A DNA stretch of 64,000 nt from Acidobacteriota bacterium (GCA_020349885.1 CP070701.1:1715369-1779368), one strand, 5' to 3'. Positions 41,446-53,124 are shown, counted from the first letter of the stretch. Notes: a model not told the origin generated them from the letters alone. Numbers and translations: made by a program.

Positions 41446-42587
41446 GAGTCCATCTCCCGGATAAGCGCCGCCACGTGCCGGGCGATGGGAAGCGCCGCCG
41501 TCAATCCCGGCGACTCGATGCCCAGGCAGTGAATCATGCGGGGATGGCGGCTGTCGCGCTCCACGGAAAAATCCTGGAACGTCGCGTCTTCTGGTGGGCG
41601 GAGCCTCGGCCTTATCCCGCAGTGCGCGAGCCGGATGTCTTCTGGGCCGAGCATGGGGAGCATGGCCCTTGCGCTCTCGAAAAATCTTCTGAAGTGCTCG
41701 GAGTCGAACCGCAGGTCGCCGGCGTCGTCGAAGACCGGCAGGGTGGAGTAGTCGTCCTTGTCGGCGACGTGGCGGGAATCCGGCCCGATTAGAATGGTTC
41801 CGTCGGTGAGCTTCGTGAGGTGGATTCCGAGGCCATGCGCCTCGGGCAAGGGGTACACCGCCCCGCGGACCAGGTGACTCTTGGCTTCGACCACGGTGAA
41901 ATAGTCTCCCCGGCACGGGTGGATGCGGTAGCTGTTGCCTACGAGGTTGGCTATCTCGTCGGAGAACAGGCCGGCGGCGTTGACCAGGTAGCGGGCGTCG
42001 ACCTCGCCCCGGCGGTCCGTGGCGACCGTGAAGTGGTCGTCGGCGGGGCTCACGTCGATGAGCTTGGTTTCCTTGAGCACCGTGACGCCCCAGTCAGAAA
42101 GCAACCCCTCAACGACGCGGAACCACTGCGCGGCGTCGAACACTCCGGTGGACGGGCTGTGCAGTGCCGCGGCCGCGCGGACGTTGGGCTCCAGTTTGCG
42201 CGCCTCCGTGGAGCTCAGGAGGGCTAAAGAGGGAGCACCGCACTCCGTGCCGTTCCTCTGAAGCTCTTCGAGCTTTGGTATCTCCTCCTCCGCGGAGGCC
42301 AGAACGAGCTTTCCCGTGTTCGAGCAGGCTATGTTGTGTTTCTCGCAGAATTCGTAGGTGAGCCGGTTCCCCTCCACGCAGAAGCGCGCCTTCATCGAGC
42401 CGGGCGGGTAATAGATTCCGGCGTGGATGACGTAGCTGTTTCTCGTGCTTGTGCCGTCGCCGAGGTAAGGGGTTTTCTCCAGCAGAAGAATGGACGGGTA
42501 GCGCTGCTTCGAGGCGAGCTCCAGCGCAACGGAGCAGCCGATTATCCCTCCCCCCACGACGACCACGTCGGCGATGTCCCCACGCAT
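41442..42587 (-). CDS. L-2-hydroxyglutarate oxidase-like FAD enzyme
   Basis: A 381-residue DAO-family flavoprotein. N-terminal VVVVGGGIIGCSVALELASKQRYPSILLLEK binds FAD. The signature STRNSYVIHAGIYYPPGSMKARFCVEGNRLTYEFC, then DYFTVVEAKSHLVRGAVYP and GLGIHLTKLTDGTILIGPDS, follow L-2-hydroxyglutarate oxidase/dehydrogenase (LhgO/L2HGDH) and its relatives. It is probably membrane-associated and feeds electrons to quinone or O2. It overlaps ybeY by the TTGA junction. Exact substrate inferred from family only. Confidence 0.86.
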   Translation of the reverse strand: MRGDIADVVVVGGGIIGCSVALELASKQRYPSILLLEKTPYLGDGTSTRNSYVIHAGIYYPPGSMKARFCVEGNRLTYEFCEKHNIACSNTGKLVLASAEEEIPKLEELQRNGTECGAPSLALLSSTEARKLEPNVRAAAALHSPSTGVFDAAQWFRVVEGLLSDWGVTVLKETKLIDVSPADDHFTVATDRRGEVDARYLVNAAGLFSDEIANLVGNSYRIHPCRGDYFTVVEAKSHLVRGAVYPLPEAHGLGIHLTKLTDGTILIGPDSRHVADKDDYSTLPVFDDAGDLRFDSEHFRRFFESARAMLPMLGPEDIRLAHCGIRPRLRPPEDATFQDFSVERDSRHPRMIHCLGIESPGLTAALPIARHVAALIREMDS

Positions 42588-42668
42588 AACTCGAATTATC
42601 TTCTCAGGGCATTGTGTCGAATCGCATCATCTGAAATCTTGCCGAAAATTTTCCGGAAGCGGCCCGAT

Positions 42669-44063
42669 TCACGACTTTCGCTTTCCCCTCGTCCCGTAGG
42701 GCGTGTCTTCGAGAACGATTCCCTTCTCGAGGAGCGCGTCCCTGATTTCGTCCGCGCGCTTGAAGTCCCTGGACGCGCGCGCCGCGTCCCGCTCAGCGAT
42801 CAGGCGCTGGATCTCGGCGTCCCCAGGCGCCTGCGCCTCGTCTTTTTCTTCGAGCGCCCAGATGGAGTCGAAGCCGCGGAACGCCTCGGCGATCTCTCGG
42901 GCGTCTTCCCGAAAGAGCCGCCCGTTCGCCTCCTCGGTGTTGACCTCGCCCATCAGTGTGAACATCACGCCGAGGGCTTCCGAGACGTTCAAGTCGTCGC
43001 GCAGGGCGTTTTGAAATTTTTCCTTCGCCTCACGGAGCCGCGCGTCGAGGTCCGCGTTGCGCCCTTCGGGATACGACGTGACGGCGAGGCGGTGCATGAA
43101 GTCGCGGTAGCGGTCCACGGTCGTCTCGGCCTGCGCGAGGCCGTCGAGCGTGAAGTTGAGCTGCTTCCGGTAGTGGCACGAAAGGAGGAGGTACCGGATC
43201 GCCTCCGCGCGGTGGCCGCGCGAGAGCAGGTCGCGCAGGGTGTAGAAATTACCCTCGCTCTTTGCCATCTTGCGCCCGTCCACCAGAAGGTGCTCGGCGT
43301 GGAGCCAGAAGCGTACGAACGGCTTCCCCAGCGCCGCCTCGCTTTGAGCGATTTCGTTTTCGTGGTGCGGAAAGATGTTGTCCACGCCGCCCGCGTGAAT
43401 GTCGAACGTCTCCCCGAGGTGCTTCACGCTCATCGCGGAGCACTCGATGTGCCAGCCGGGACGGCCCCGGCCGAAGGGCGCCTCCCATGATACGTCCGGG
43501 TCGTCCTCGAGCTTCCAGAGGGCGAAATCGCGCACGTCCTCCTTGCCGTACTCGTCGCTTGCGACGCGCTCGCCGCGCCGCGCCTGCGACAGATCGAAGC
43601 GCGAGAGGCGTCCGTAGCCCGGAAATTCCGAGATGCGGTAGAAGATCCCGCCCTCCGCCGGGTAGGCGACGCCGAGCTCCAGGAGCTTCTCGACGAGCGC
43701 AATCATCTCTGGAATGTGCTCCGTGGCGCGCGGATAGACCTCGGCGCGTTCCATGCCCAGTGTGTCCAGGTCCTCGAAGAAAGCGTCGATGTAGGTTTTC
43801 GTGAATTCGGAAACCGGCCGGCCGTGCTCGCGGGCGTTTTTTATTATCTTGTCGTCGATGTCCGTCAGGTTCATGACCTGCGTCACGCGGTAGCCGAGGT
43901 ACCGGAACGCGCGGCGCAGCACGTCCTCGAACAGAAACGTGCGGTAGTTACCGATGTGGGCGTAGTCGTACACGGTGGGGCCGCACGTGTACATGCGCAC
44001 GTGCCCCTCTTCGAGGGGCTCGAACGCCTCGACCTGCCTCGTCAGCGTGTTGTAAAGGCGCAT
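42669..44063 (-). CDS. cysS: Cysteinyl-tRNA synthetase
   Basis: Charges tRNA-Cys. The 464-residue class I synthetase has the first zinc Cys in YTCGPTVYDYAHIGNYRTFLFEDVLRR, where the HIGH signature reads HIGN, a variant known in one CysRS subgroup. Other zinc ligands are in WHIECSAM and GGVDNIFPHHENE, and the KMSKS loop reads KMAKSEGNF. Length matches the family. It is 31 bases downstream of the cyclophilin lipoprotein gene. Confidence 0.96.
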   Translation of the reverse strand: MRLYNTLTRQVEAFEPLEEGHVRMYTCGPTVYDYAHIGNYRTFLFEDVLRRAFRYLGYRVTQVMNLTDIDDKIIKNAREHGRPVSEFTKTYIDAFFEDLDTLGMERAEVYPRATEHIPEMIALVEKLLELGVAYPAEGGIFYRISEFPGYGRLSRFDLSQARRGERVASDEYGKEDVRDFALWKLEDDPDVSWEAPFGRGRPGWHIECSAMSVKHLGETFDIHAGGVDNIFPHHENEIAQSEAALGKPFVRFWLHAEHLLVDGRKMAKSEGNFYTLRDLLSRGHRAEAIRYLLLSCHYRKQLNFTLDGLAQAETTVDRYRDFMHRLAVTSYPEGRNADLDARLREAKEKFQNALRDDLNVSEALGVMFTLMGEVNTEEANGRLFREDAREIAEAFRGFDSIWALEEKDEAQAPGDAEIQRLIAERDAARASRDFKRADEIRDALLEKGIVLEDTPYGTRGKRKS

Positions 44064-44094
44064 GGAGAGCGTGCGCCCGGCGCGTTTTTGCCTG

Positions 44095-44811
44095 CTAGAG
44101 CACCTTCGGCTTGTAGGGATGGCTGCGCTTCCGGTCCACGCGCACCTCGATCATCTTGTCTCCCTGCTCGATGCTGTCCACCACGTCCTGTCCCTTCAGC
44201 ACCTGCCCGAAGACCGTGTGCCTGCCGTCGAGGTGCGGTGTCGGCACGTGCGTGATGAAAAACTGGCTTCCGTTCGTGTTGGGCCCGGAGTTCGCCATCG
44301 AGAGCGTGCCGCGCAGGTGCTTGCGCTTGCTGAACTCGTCGGCGAAGCGGTAGCCGGGGCCGCCCCGGCCCGTGCCAGTCGGGTCGCCGCCCTGAATCAT
44401 GAAAGGCGGATCCTTGATGACGCGGTGGAAGATCAGGCCGTTGTAAAATCCTTTCTCCGCGAGGTTGATGAAATTCGCCACCGTGTTGGGGGCGTCGTCC
44501 TCGAACATTTCGAGCACGATGTCGCCTCTTGAGGTCTTGATGGTCACCTGCGGGAGGGCCTTGTCGTCTATGACGGGACCCGCGGCCTTCTCCGTCGCTT
44601 CTTTCTTTGTTTCTTCCACCTTTTTCTCTCCTTCGTCCGCTTCGGGACTCGGCGGCGTTTCCGCCGCCTCGGTCTTGGAAACTTCCTGAGTCTTTTGCGC
44701 GGGCTCCTTCGTCGCCTGCTCGGAGGACTCCTGGCTTCCCGCGCATCCCATGCCCGCCACATAGGCGAAAAATGCGAGCGCTATCACAAAGAGGATCGTT
44801 GTGTTTCTCAT
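44095..44811 (-). CDS. Lipoprotein peptidyl-prolyl isomerase (cyclophilin)
   Basis: A 238-residue envelope foldase. The signal peptide ends in a lipobox (YVAGMGC), followed by an acidic/Lys-rich linker (residues 25-80) and a cyclophilin domain with [64 protein letters not shown]. The active-site Arg (FHRV) and the Gln-Phe-Phe are present; an extra DPP interrupts the usual VIKGFMIQ. The ribosome site AAAAAAGGAG is strong. A long inverted repeat (44852-44905) lies upstream. Confidence 0.93.
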   Translation of the reverse strand: MRNTTILFVIALAFFAYVAGMGCAGSQESSEQATKEPAQKTQEVSKTEAAETPPSPEADEGEKKVEETKKEATEKAAGPVIDDKALPQVTIKTSRGDIVLEMFEDDAPNTVANFINLAEKGFYNGLIFHRVIKDPPFMIQGGDPTGTGRGGPGYRFADEFSKRKHLRGTLSMANSGPNTNGSQFFITHVPTPHLDGRHTVFGQVLKGQDVVDSIEQGDKMIEVRVDRKRSHPYKPKVL

Positions 44812-44851
44812 TTGACGTTCTCCTTTTTTAATAGTTTCCTTTTGCCCGGCC

Positions 44852-44905
44852 TAGCCAAACACCCGTCCCCCCTTTACGTGGAAAAGAGGGGACGGTGTTT
44901 GGCTA
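44852..44905. repeat. Long imperfect inverted repeat
   Basis: TAGCCAAACACC (44852-44863) pairs perfectly with GGTGTTTGGCTA (44894-44905); inside it GTCCCC (44865-44870) pairs with GGGGAC (44888-44893) after one bulged C, and the inner C/T-rich and A/G-rich tracts extend the stem around an ACGTGG loop. It lies between two lipoprotein genes, 41 bases from the start of the cyclophilin gene. It may be a terminator for the upstream gene or a REP-like element; no T-run follows on the minus strand. Confidence 0.7.
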
Positions 44906-44956
44906 ATTTTCAGAAGGTGCGGGGCTGATCTTTTCGACTTTATCGGAGGTTTCGGT

Positions 44957-45205
44957 TCATGGTTCCGGCGTTTCAGCAACTGCCGTTTCCTCCGTCTCAG
45001 TCGTTTCTCCCTCAGCCTCGGGACTCTCGGCGGTCTCGCCCGCCTCCTCCGTCGCCGCTTCCGCCTCGACGGGCTCGGCCACTTCCTCGGTCGCAGCGGC
45101 CGTCTCTTGCGTCTCCGCTTCGGGCTGGCCTTTGGCGCATCCCGTACTGACCAAGAAGAGGGCAAGCGCCAAGAAGCAGAGAGTTACTTTTAAGGTCGTA
45201 CTCAT
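44957..45205 (-). CDS. Small lipoprotein with acidic low-complexity tail
   Basis: An 82-residue protein: signal peptide with lipobox (FLVSTGC), then a tail made almost only of Glu, Ala, Thr, Pro and Val, with no fold recognisable. The ribosome site AAAGGAG precedes the start. The N-terminal half of the adjacent cyclophilin has a similar acidic linker, so this may be a relative that lost or never had a catalytic domain. Function unknown. Confidence 0.7.
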   Translation of the reverse strand: MSTTLKVTLCFLALALFLVSTGCAKGQPEAETQETAAATEEVAEPVEAEAATEEAGETAESPEAEGETTETEETAVAETPEP

Positions 45206-45234
45206 GGGCTTTTCTCCTTTCGCACGTTGTTTTC

Positions 45235-46023
45235 TTAGATGGGCACCCCGTGGTTGAGGGGGCCGGCTTCTCCCTTGCCGATGGCAAAGGGGTGGTTCAT
45301 GGCTTTGACGATGTATTTTTTTGCCATATCGATTCCGACCTCGACGCGCTCTCCGACGGCTAGGCGCGCGGCCACCACCGAAGCGAACGCGTCGCCCAGG
45401 CCGTGCGTGTTGCGCGAGGCGACGCGGTTCGCGTCGTAGACGCTGTGCTTCTTGCCGTCGTAGAGAAGGTCGAGGGGGCGCGACGTGTCGAGATGGCCGC
45501 CCTTTATGATGACGAACTTGGGGCCGAAGTCGTGAAGAATTTTCGCCGCCTCCTGCATTGAGCGCGTCTCGTTCACGTCCACGCCCGCGAGACGTGAGGC
45601 CTCTTCGACGTTGGGCGTGATGACGGTGACGAGCGGGAACAACGTTTTCTTGAGGGGCTCGATGCCTTTCTCCTCGAGAAGGGCCACGCCGGTCGAGGCG
45701 CGCAGGACGGGGTCCAGGACGATGTTCTTGAGGGAAAGGGCCTCGATGAGCGTGGCGACGACTTCCACGTTCTCGGCCGTCGCGAGCATGCCGATCTTGA
45801 CCGCGTCGGGCGGGATGTCGCTCACGACCGCCTCGATCTGCGCTCCCACGAAGGTCGCGGGGACGGGGAATACGGCCTGCACGCCTTGGGTGTTCTGCGC
45901 CGTCACGGCCGTGACGACGCAGGTCGAGTATAGCCGCAGGGCGGCAAGCGTCTTGATGTCGCCTTGGAGTCCCGCGGCTCCGTCCGAGTCGGAGCCGGCA
46001 ATGATCATGACGGTTTTGTGCAT
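45235..46023 (-). CDS. thiD: Hydroxymethylpyrimidine (phosphate) kinase-like, PfkB family
   Basis: A 262-residue ribokinase-fold protein placed next to thiE, so probably ThiD, which phosphorylates HMP and HMP-P for thiamine. It begins MHKTVMIIAGSDSDGAAGLQGD and has VLDPVLRAS, TVITPNVEEASRLAG and VIIKGGH. Unusually, the catalytic loop is NTHGLGDAFAS (Asp211), where classical ThiD has NTHGTGC with catalytic Cys; Asp is the rule in ribokinase and pyridoxal kinase. The start at 46023 is the family start. Identity as kinase is sure, HMP specificity less so. Confidence 0.82.
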   Translation of the reverse strand: MHKTVMIIAGSDSDGAAGLQGDIKTLAALRLYSTCVVTAVTAQNTQGVQAVFPVPATFVGAQIEAVVSDIPPDAVKIGMLATAENVEVVATLIEALSLKNIVLDPVLRASTGVALLEEKGIEPLKKTLFPLVTVITPNVEEASRLAGVDVNETRSMQEAAKILHDFGPKFVIIKGGHLDTSRPLDLLYDGKKHSVYDANRVASRNTHGLGDAFASVVAARLAVGERVEVGIDMAKKYIVKAMNHPFAIGKGEAGPLNHGVPI

Positions 46024-46037
46024 ACGTGTGCCCTCTT

Positions 46038-46634
46038 CTAATTTTGCAGCGCCCGCACCGCTTCGCTCGGCGATTTCGCGCAGGCGATGGCCGAGACGGC
46101 CGCGACGCCGCGGATGCCCGTTTTCTCGAGCCGCGACACGTTCGCGGAAGAAGCGCCGCCGAGCGCGTAGACGGGAATGCGAAGCGCCGCCGCGACGCGG
46201 CGGAGCTGTGCCGGGCCCTTCGGCCTGCCCTTCCACGGTGCGCGCGTGGGGAAGACCGGGCTGTAGGTTACGAAGTCCGCGCCCCGCCGCTCGGCCTCGC
46301 GCGCCTCGCGCAGGCTGTGCGCCGAATAGCCTATCAGAAAATTTTTTCCCATCGCGCGGCGGACGGCTTCGACGGGGACGGTGCTTTTCCCCAGGTGCAC
46401 GCCCGAGGCGCCAGCGAGCCGCGCCACGTCGAAGCGGCCGTTCACGAGCACCTTCCGGCGATAGGGGCGGGCGGCGCGCACGACGCGCCTCGTGAGCTCA
46501 AGGAGCTCGCCGTCGGCCAGGTCCTTCTCGCGCACCTGGATCATTTCCGCCCCTCCCTTCGCCGCCTCGCGCACGATTTGCATATAGCGCCTTTTCATCA
46601 GATGTCGGTCCGTAATGAAATACACGCGAAACAT
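46038..46634 (-). CDS. thiE: Thiamine phosphate synthase (ThiE/TenI family)
   Basis: Couples HMP-PP and thiazole phosphate to thiamine phosphate. The 198-residue TIM-barrel has YFITDRH at the N-terminus, EMIQVREKDL, KVLVNGRFDVARLAGASGVHLGK, IGYSAHSLREAREAERRGADFVTYSPVFPT and the phosphate-binding VYALGGASSANVSRL with GVAAVSAI. It is somewhat shorter than ThiE of enterics, and TenI-like members cannot be excluded. The gene is 14 bases upstream of the thiD-like gene, supporting a thiamine role. Confidence 0.86.
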   Translation of the reverse strand: MFRVYFITDRHLMKRRYMQIVREAAKGGAEMIQVREKDLADGELLELTRRVVRAARPYRRKVLVNGRFDVARLAGASGVHLGKSTVPVEAVRRAMGKNFLIGYSAHSLREAREAERRGADFVTYSPVFPTRAPWKGRPKGPAQLRRVAAALRIPVYALGGASSANVSRLEKTGIRGVAAVSAIACAKSPSEAVRALQN

Positions 46635-46635
46635 T

Positions 46636-46911
46636 TCACGGTCTTGCCGGAACTCTTGTCTTCAATGTTCTGCGAATCAAGCCTTCCAGTCCCATGTAGC
46701 ACAGCACGACCCCGAGCGCCGTCACGGCCCCCCGCGCGTACCCGCTCACCCCGACCGCCATGAGCGCCGGATGGGCGCGGAAGAAATAGTTGTTCTCCCA
46801 GTAGTTCGACCACGGAAGCAACGCGAGTATCACGCTCATCTCGATGCAGTAGACCACGTACACGGCCCACACCCAAAACGGAGTCTCGGGCGCCTTTGCA
46901 GCCTCCGGCAT
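46636..46911 (-). CDS. Small two-helix membrane protein, unknown
   Basis: A 91-residue protein with two hydrophobic helices (WVWAVYVVYCIEMSVILALLPW and VGVSGYARGAVTALGVVLCYMGLEGL) joined by a short aromatic and polar loop (SNYWENNYFFRAHPAL), ending in a basic tail. It is one base upstream of the thiE start, hence translationally linked to it. Not recognised as a known thiamine-pathway protein. Confidence 0.6.
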   Translation of the reverse strand: MPEAAKAPETPFWVWAVYVVYCIEMSVILALLPWSNYWENNYFFRAHPALMAVGVSGYARGAVTALGVVLCYMGLEGLIRRTLKTRVPARP

Positions 46912-47034
46912 AGCGAACTATCCTATCACGGAGGGCGGCGGCGAGCAACTGTTCAATACAGTAAACGCTCAGGGAGGGCGTTTGGGGTTTACGCGGGAGA
47001 GGGTAGGGGGGGAAGGCGGCGCCGCCCGCAAGCC

Positions 47035-47063
47035 TTGACAGGCAGGAGCACGCCGTCTATTCT
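47035..47063 (+). promoter_or_regulatory. Sigma-70 promoter of tRNA-Glu
   Basis: TTGACA (47035-47040) and TATTCT (47058-47063) are separated by 17 bases. The predicted start point is about ten bases before the tRNA 5' end at 47080. Confidence 0.75.
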
Positions 47064-47079
47064 TCCTGAGGAAACAGCC

Positions 47080-47157
<78 letters not shown>

Positions 47158-47177
47158 AATAACCCGGCTTATTCTCG

Positions 47178-47212
47178 GCGGCGGCACGGCCCCGACGCAA
47201 GGTGCGTCGGGG
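47178..47212. repeat. 17-bp repeat copy 1 with hairpin
   Basis: GCGGCGGCACGGCCCCG (47178-47194) recurs at 53601-53617, on the other side of the efflux operon. It runs into a perfect hairpin: CCCCGACGC (47190-47198), loop AAGGT, GCGTCGGGG (47204-47212). Confidence 0.7.
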
Positions 47213-47236
47213 TAAAGCTTGCTTGGCGGCAGCCAA

Positions 47237-47301
47237 GGTTCAAATATTTCTCGCCTCAGGCGAGTTTATCCCGACTTCCAGTCGGGACCCGTCGGGGACG
47301 C
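47237..47301 (+). repeat. Split partial copy of tRNA-Glu 3' end
   Basis: GGTTCAAAT (47237-47245) and CCCGTCGGGGACGC (47288-47301) together repeat the T-arm and acceptor end of the tRNA-Glu gene. Between them is a 42-base insert (47246-47287) formed of two hairpins, CTCGCC-TCA-GGCGAG and TCCCGAC-TTCCA-GTCGGGA. The copy lacks the rest of a tRNA and the CCA end (it continues GCACTC). Confidence 0.75.
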
Positions 47302-47310
47302 ACTCAACTT

Positions 47311-47514
47311 CTATCCGCACACCGTTTCGCGCTTGAGGCCGAGTTTCTGTAGGAACCACATCATGGGGCACCAGTGCGTGAACGCGCTCTGGATCTGGTT
47401 AAGACCCACGAACACGGTGAACAGGAACCAGTACGGGCTCACGTAGTAGCCCAGGGCGACCGAGGCGATCGTGAACGTGCCTGCGGCGAGTCGAAGTCCC
47501 TCATTAACGGTCAT
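47311..47514 (-). CDS. DUF2892/YgaP-like small membrane protein
   Basis: A 67-residue protein with two helices and the family motif (LRLAAGTFTIASVALGYYVSPYWFLFTVFVGLNQIQSAFTHWCPMMWFLQKLGL), matching DUF2892, the membrane part of YgaP. It is the last gene of the arsR-tolC-MFP-RND operon, 47 bases after the RND gene. In E. coli YgaP the domain is fused to a rhodanese and is controlled by the ArsR-type YgaV, so a sulfur-related role is conceivable. Confidence 0.85.
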   Translation of the reverse strand: MTVNEGLRLAAGTFTIASVALGYYVSPYWFLFTVFVGLNQIQSAFTHWCPMMWFLQKLGLKRETVCG

Positions 47515-47561
47515 GGCGTTTCTCTCCGTAAGATGTTTTCAGGTTAATACTACCGGCCGTC

Positions 47562-50753
<3,192 letters not shown>

Positions 50754-50758
50754 GACTA

Positions 50759-51787
50759 CTACTCCTCCGCGACGACGGGCTGCCCGTCCTTCAGCCCCTC
50801 CATGCCGCCGGTGACGATAACGTCACCCTGCTCGAGACCGGAGAGGATTTCCACTTCGCCGCCCTCGCTCTTGCCGACTCGCACCAGCTGGAATCGCGCC
50901 CTTCCGTCCTGCACGACGAACACGCCGTCGAGCGCCTCGTAGGACACCACCGCTTCCTGCGGGATAATCAGGCTGTGTGCGCTTCCCTCGGGAAGATCGA
51001 AGCGAGCCCGCGCCGTCATTCCGGGCTTCAGGACGCCGTCCTCGTTCGGGATCTCGATCTTCACATCGTACATCCTGCCCCCGCCGTTCGCCGAAGGGAC
51101 GATCTCGCTCACCGCCGTCTCGAAGATTCTTTCAACGGCTTCCACTGAGACATCGGTGCGGTCGTCTTTTTCGATTCCGGAAATCCGGTTCTCGGGAACC
51201 GAGACGCGGGCCGTTACCTCGTCCAGATTCTCAACCGTCAGGAGATGCTGCCCAGGGCCGACGACGACCCCCTCGTCGGTCAGCTTCTTCGTGACGACAC
51301 CGTCGAACGGGGCGTGCACGTCCTTGTAGCGGAGGATGTTGTCCACCTCCTCCTTGGACGCCTTCGCGCTCTCGTAGGCCGCCTCGGCCATGTCGAGCTC
51401 GCGCCGCGTGGCGGCACCCTCCGAGAAGAGCCTCTGGATGCGCTGGTACTGGGACTCGCGCTCCTTGAGCACGGCTTCCGCCTGCGCACGTTTCGCGGCG
51501 ACGTCGCCCGCGTCGATCTCGACGAGCACCTGCCCCTTCTTCACGGACTGCCCTTCGGAGGCGTGGATACGCGTCACGCGCCCCATGATCTTGGTTCCAA
51601 GCGCGGCCGAGTCCTTGGCCTCGATCGTGCCGATGGCTTCAAAGGTCGCCGCGGCCTTCGACACGTCGATTCCCCGCGTCCGCACCGTGATCGGCGCCGC
51701 GGCTTCCTCTCGGCGTTCGGCTTCTCCGCCGCAACCGAGCGGAAGGAGGAGCAGGAATATGATCGGATACAAACGGTGTTTCTTCAT
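50759..51787 (-). CDS. RND periplasmic adaptor (HlyD/MFP) lipoprotein
   Basis: A 342-residue membrane-fusion lipoprotein (lipobox LLLPLGC) that bridges the RND pump and the TolC-type pore. It shows the biotinyl-lipoyl half motifs around a coiled coil: GRVTRIHASEGQSVKKGQVLVEID, helical hairpin residues about 85-130, and VHAPFDGVVTKKLTDEGVVVGPGQHLLTV, then beta-barrel and membrane-proximal domains with VLKPGMTARARFDLP. The start at 51787 makes an ATGA overlap with the tolC-like gene. It is 5 bases before the RND gene. Confidence 0.94.
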   Translation of the reverse strand: MKKHRLYPIIFLLLLPLGCGGEAERREEAAAPITVRTRGIDVSKAAATFEAIGTIEAKDSAALGTKIMGRVTRIHASEGQSVKKGQVLVEIDAGDVAAKRAQAEAVLKERESQYQRIQRLFSEGAATRRELDMAEAAYESAKASKEEVDNILRYKDVHAPFDGVVTKKLTDEGVVVGPGQHLLTVENLDEVTARVSVPENRISGIEKDDRTDVSVEAVERIFETAVSEIVPSANGGGRMYDVKIEIPNEDGVLKPGMTARARFDLPEGSAHSLIIPQEAVVSYEALDGVFVVQDGRARFQLVRVGKSEGGEVEILSGLEQGDVIVTGGMEGLKDGQPVVAEE

Positions 51788-53124
51788 GATGATGGGGTGT
51801 CCTTTCTGCTTCCTGTGACAAGATCGTAGTTGGCCCTGGCAATTTCGAGTTGATAAAGAGCGCTCGCGTACCGCATCTTGCTCTCGTGAAGCGCGAGTTC
51901 CCCGGCGAGAAGCTCGTCCACGGTCACCATGCCCTCGCCGTAGCGCTGGAAGAGGATCCGGTAGGCCTCCTCGGCGGGCTCGACGGCATCGCGCGCGATC
52001 TCCGCCTGGCGGTGCGCATCGTCGAGATCCCCCTCGGCGTGGAAGAGGTCGAGGGCCATGCCGCGCCTCATCTCCTCTAGTCTCAGCTCCTGGGCCCGGC
52101 GTTCGAGCCGGGCGGACGCGAGCCTCGCCCGGTCGGCTCCCCCGCGGAAGACGTTCAGCTGGAGCGATACGCCGAAGTAGTAATCGCCCTGGCCGTCGTT
52201 CCACAAGTCCTCGTGATTTCGCTCCCCGCCGGCGAACAGCACCGCGCGGGGAAGGAAGGCCGCTCTCGCCGCTTTCTCCGCACCCGAGAGCATCTTTCTT
52301 CTCGCCTGCTCCGCCATGTAATCGGCGCGGCCGGCGAGCATGCCTTCCATGTCGATTAAGCGCCTGGGCGGCGGTGCGACCTCGGAAAATTTCGTCGACA
52401 GCACGGGCACGGCCGAGTCGACGCCCATGAGCTTCACGAGTTTCCGGTAGGCGGTCGTACGATCGTGCTCCGCGCGGCTGAGATCCGACTCGTACGTCGC
52501 GCGCCGCACTTGGCACCGAAGCAGGTCGCTCTTGAGAACGAGACCGTCCTCGAAGAGCTGCCGGGTTCGTGCAAGCATGGCATCGGACGTCTCAAGGGCC
52601 TCCCGAGCGAGCGAGAGCCTCTCGTCTGCTAGAAGGCATGCGTAATACGCCTCCCGAACTTCGAAGACGAGGGCATCCCTGCGACGCTGCGACGCGTGCC
52701 GCGCGGCATCTGATCCCGCGCGCGCCGCTTCGTAGCCTCCCGCAACGGCCCCACCGGAGTAGAGCGGCTGGCGCACCTCAAGGCCGTAGCGGGAAGCGGA
52801 AACGGGGTCCGGATCGTTGATCGCGGCGGGCGCGAAATCCGCCATCGTGAAACCGCCGTAGCTCATCTTCCCCATGAAGGCATAACCCGGCACCGTCGTC
52901 TCCTGCGTGGTAATCGACAGGTCCAGCCTGGGAAACCACGCTGCTCGCGCCGCCTCGACGCCGTGGGCCGCCGCGTCGCCTTCCAGCTCGGTAGCCTTCA
53001 GGGCGGGGTTGTGCGCAACAGCGAGATCGATCGCCTCCTTGAGCGAAAGCTCATCCGCCTCCAGCAGCGGGGCGGCGATAGTGGCAATCAGGAATGCTGC
53101 GGGAAGGAAACGAGCTACGTTCAT
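51784..53124 (-). CDS. TolC-family outer-membrane efflux protein
   Basis: A 446-residue outer-membrane channel subunit. Signal peptide (VARFLPAAFLIATIAAPLLEADE), then two OEP repeats: LSLKEAIDLAVAHNPALKATELEGDAAAHGVEAARAAWFPRLDL, RQPLYSGGAVAGGYEAARAG, and VSLQLNVFRGGADRARLASARLERRAQELRLEE in the second half, the standard TolC layout. The start at 53124 has a near-perfect ribosome site (AAGGAGGTCG) and an ATGA overlap with arsR; longer readings run into arsR. Confidence 0.93.
   Translation of the reverse strand: MNVARFLPAAFLIATIAAPLLEADELSLKEAIDLAVAHNPALKATELEGDAAAHGVEAARAAWFPRLDLSITTQETTVPGYAFMGKMSYGGFTMADFAPAAINDPDPVSASRYGLEVRQPLYSGGAVAGGYEAARAGSDAARHASQRRRDALVFEVREAYYACLLADERLSLAREALETSDAMLARTRQLFEDGLVLKSDLLRCQVRRATYESDLSRAEHDRTTAYRKLVKLMGVDSAVPVLSTKFSEVAPPPRRLIDMEGMLAGRADYMAEQARRKMLSGAEKAARAAFLPRAVLFAGGERNHEDLWNDGQGDYYFGVSLQLNVFRGGADRARLASARLERRAQELRLEEMRRGMALDLFHAEGDLDDAHRQAEIARDAVEPAEEAYRILFQRYGEGMVTVDELLAGELALHESKMRYASALYQLEIARANYDLVTGSRKDTPSS

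Noticed and set aside
40957..41916. An extended reading of ybeY starting at 41916
   Set aside because: The extra part lies within the L-2-hydroxyglutarate oxidase-like gene in another frame and is Arg/Pro/His-rich; the TTG at 41445 is consistent with the family.
46636..46911. A thiamine riboswitch upstream of thiE
   Set aside because: I could not find the conserved CUGAGA and ACCUGA segments of a TPP riboswitch upstream of the 46911 gene or between the genes.
47178..47301. Possible short CRISPR-like array after tRNA-Glu
   Set aside because: The hairpins differ in sequence and there is no regular repeat-spacer spacing; it is better explained as a tRNA fragment with hairpin inserts.
50759..52516. 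A 585-codon reading of the MFP gene
   Set aside because: The extension runs antisense-free through the tolC coding region in another frame; the lipoprotein signal peptide starts at 51787.
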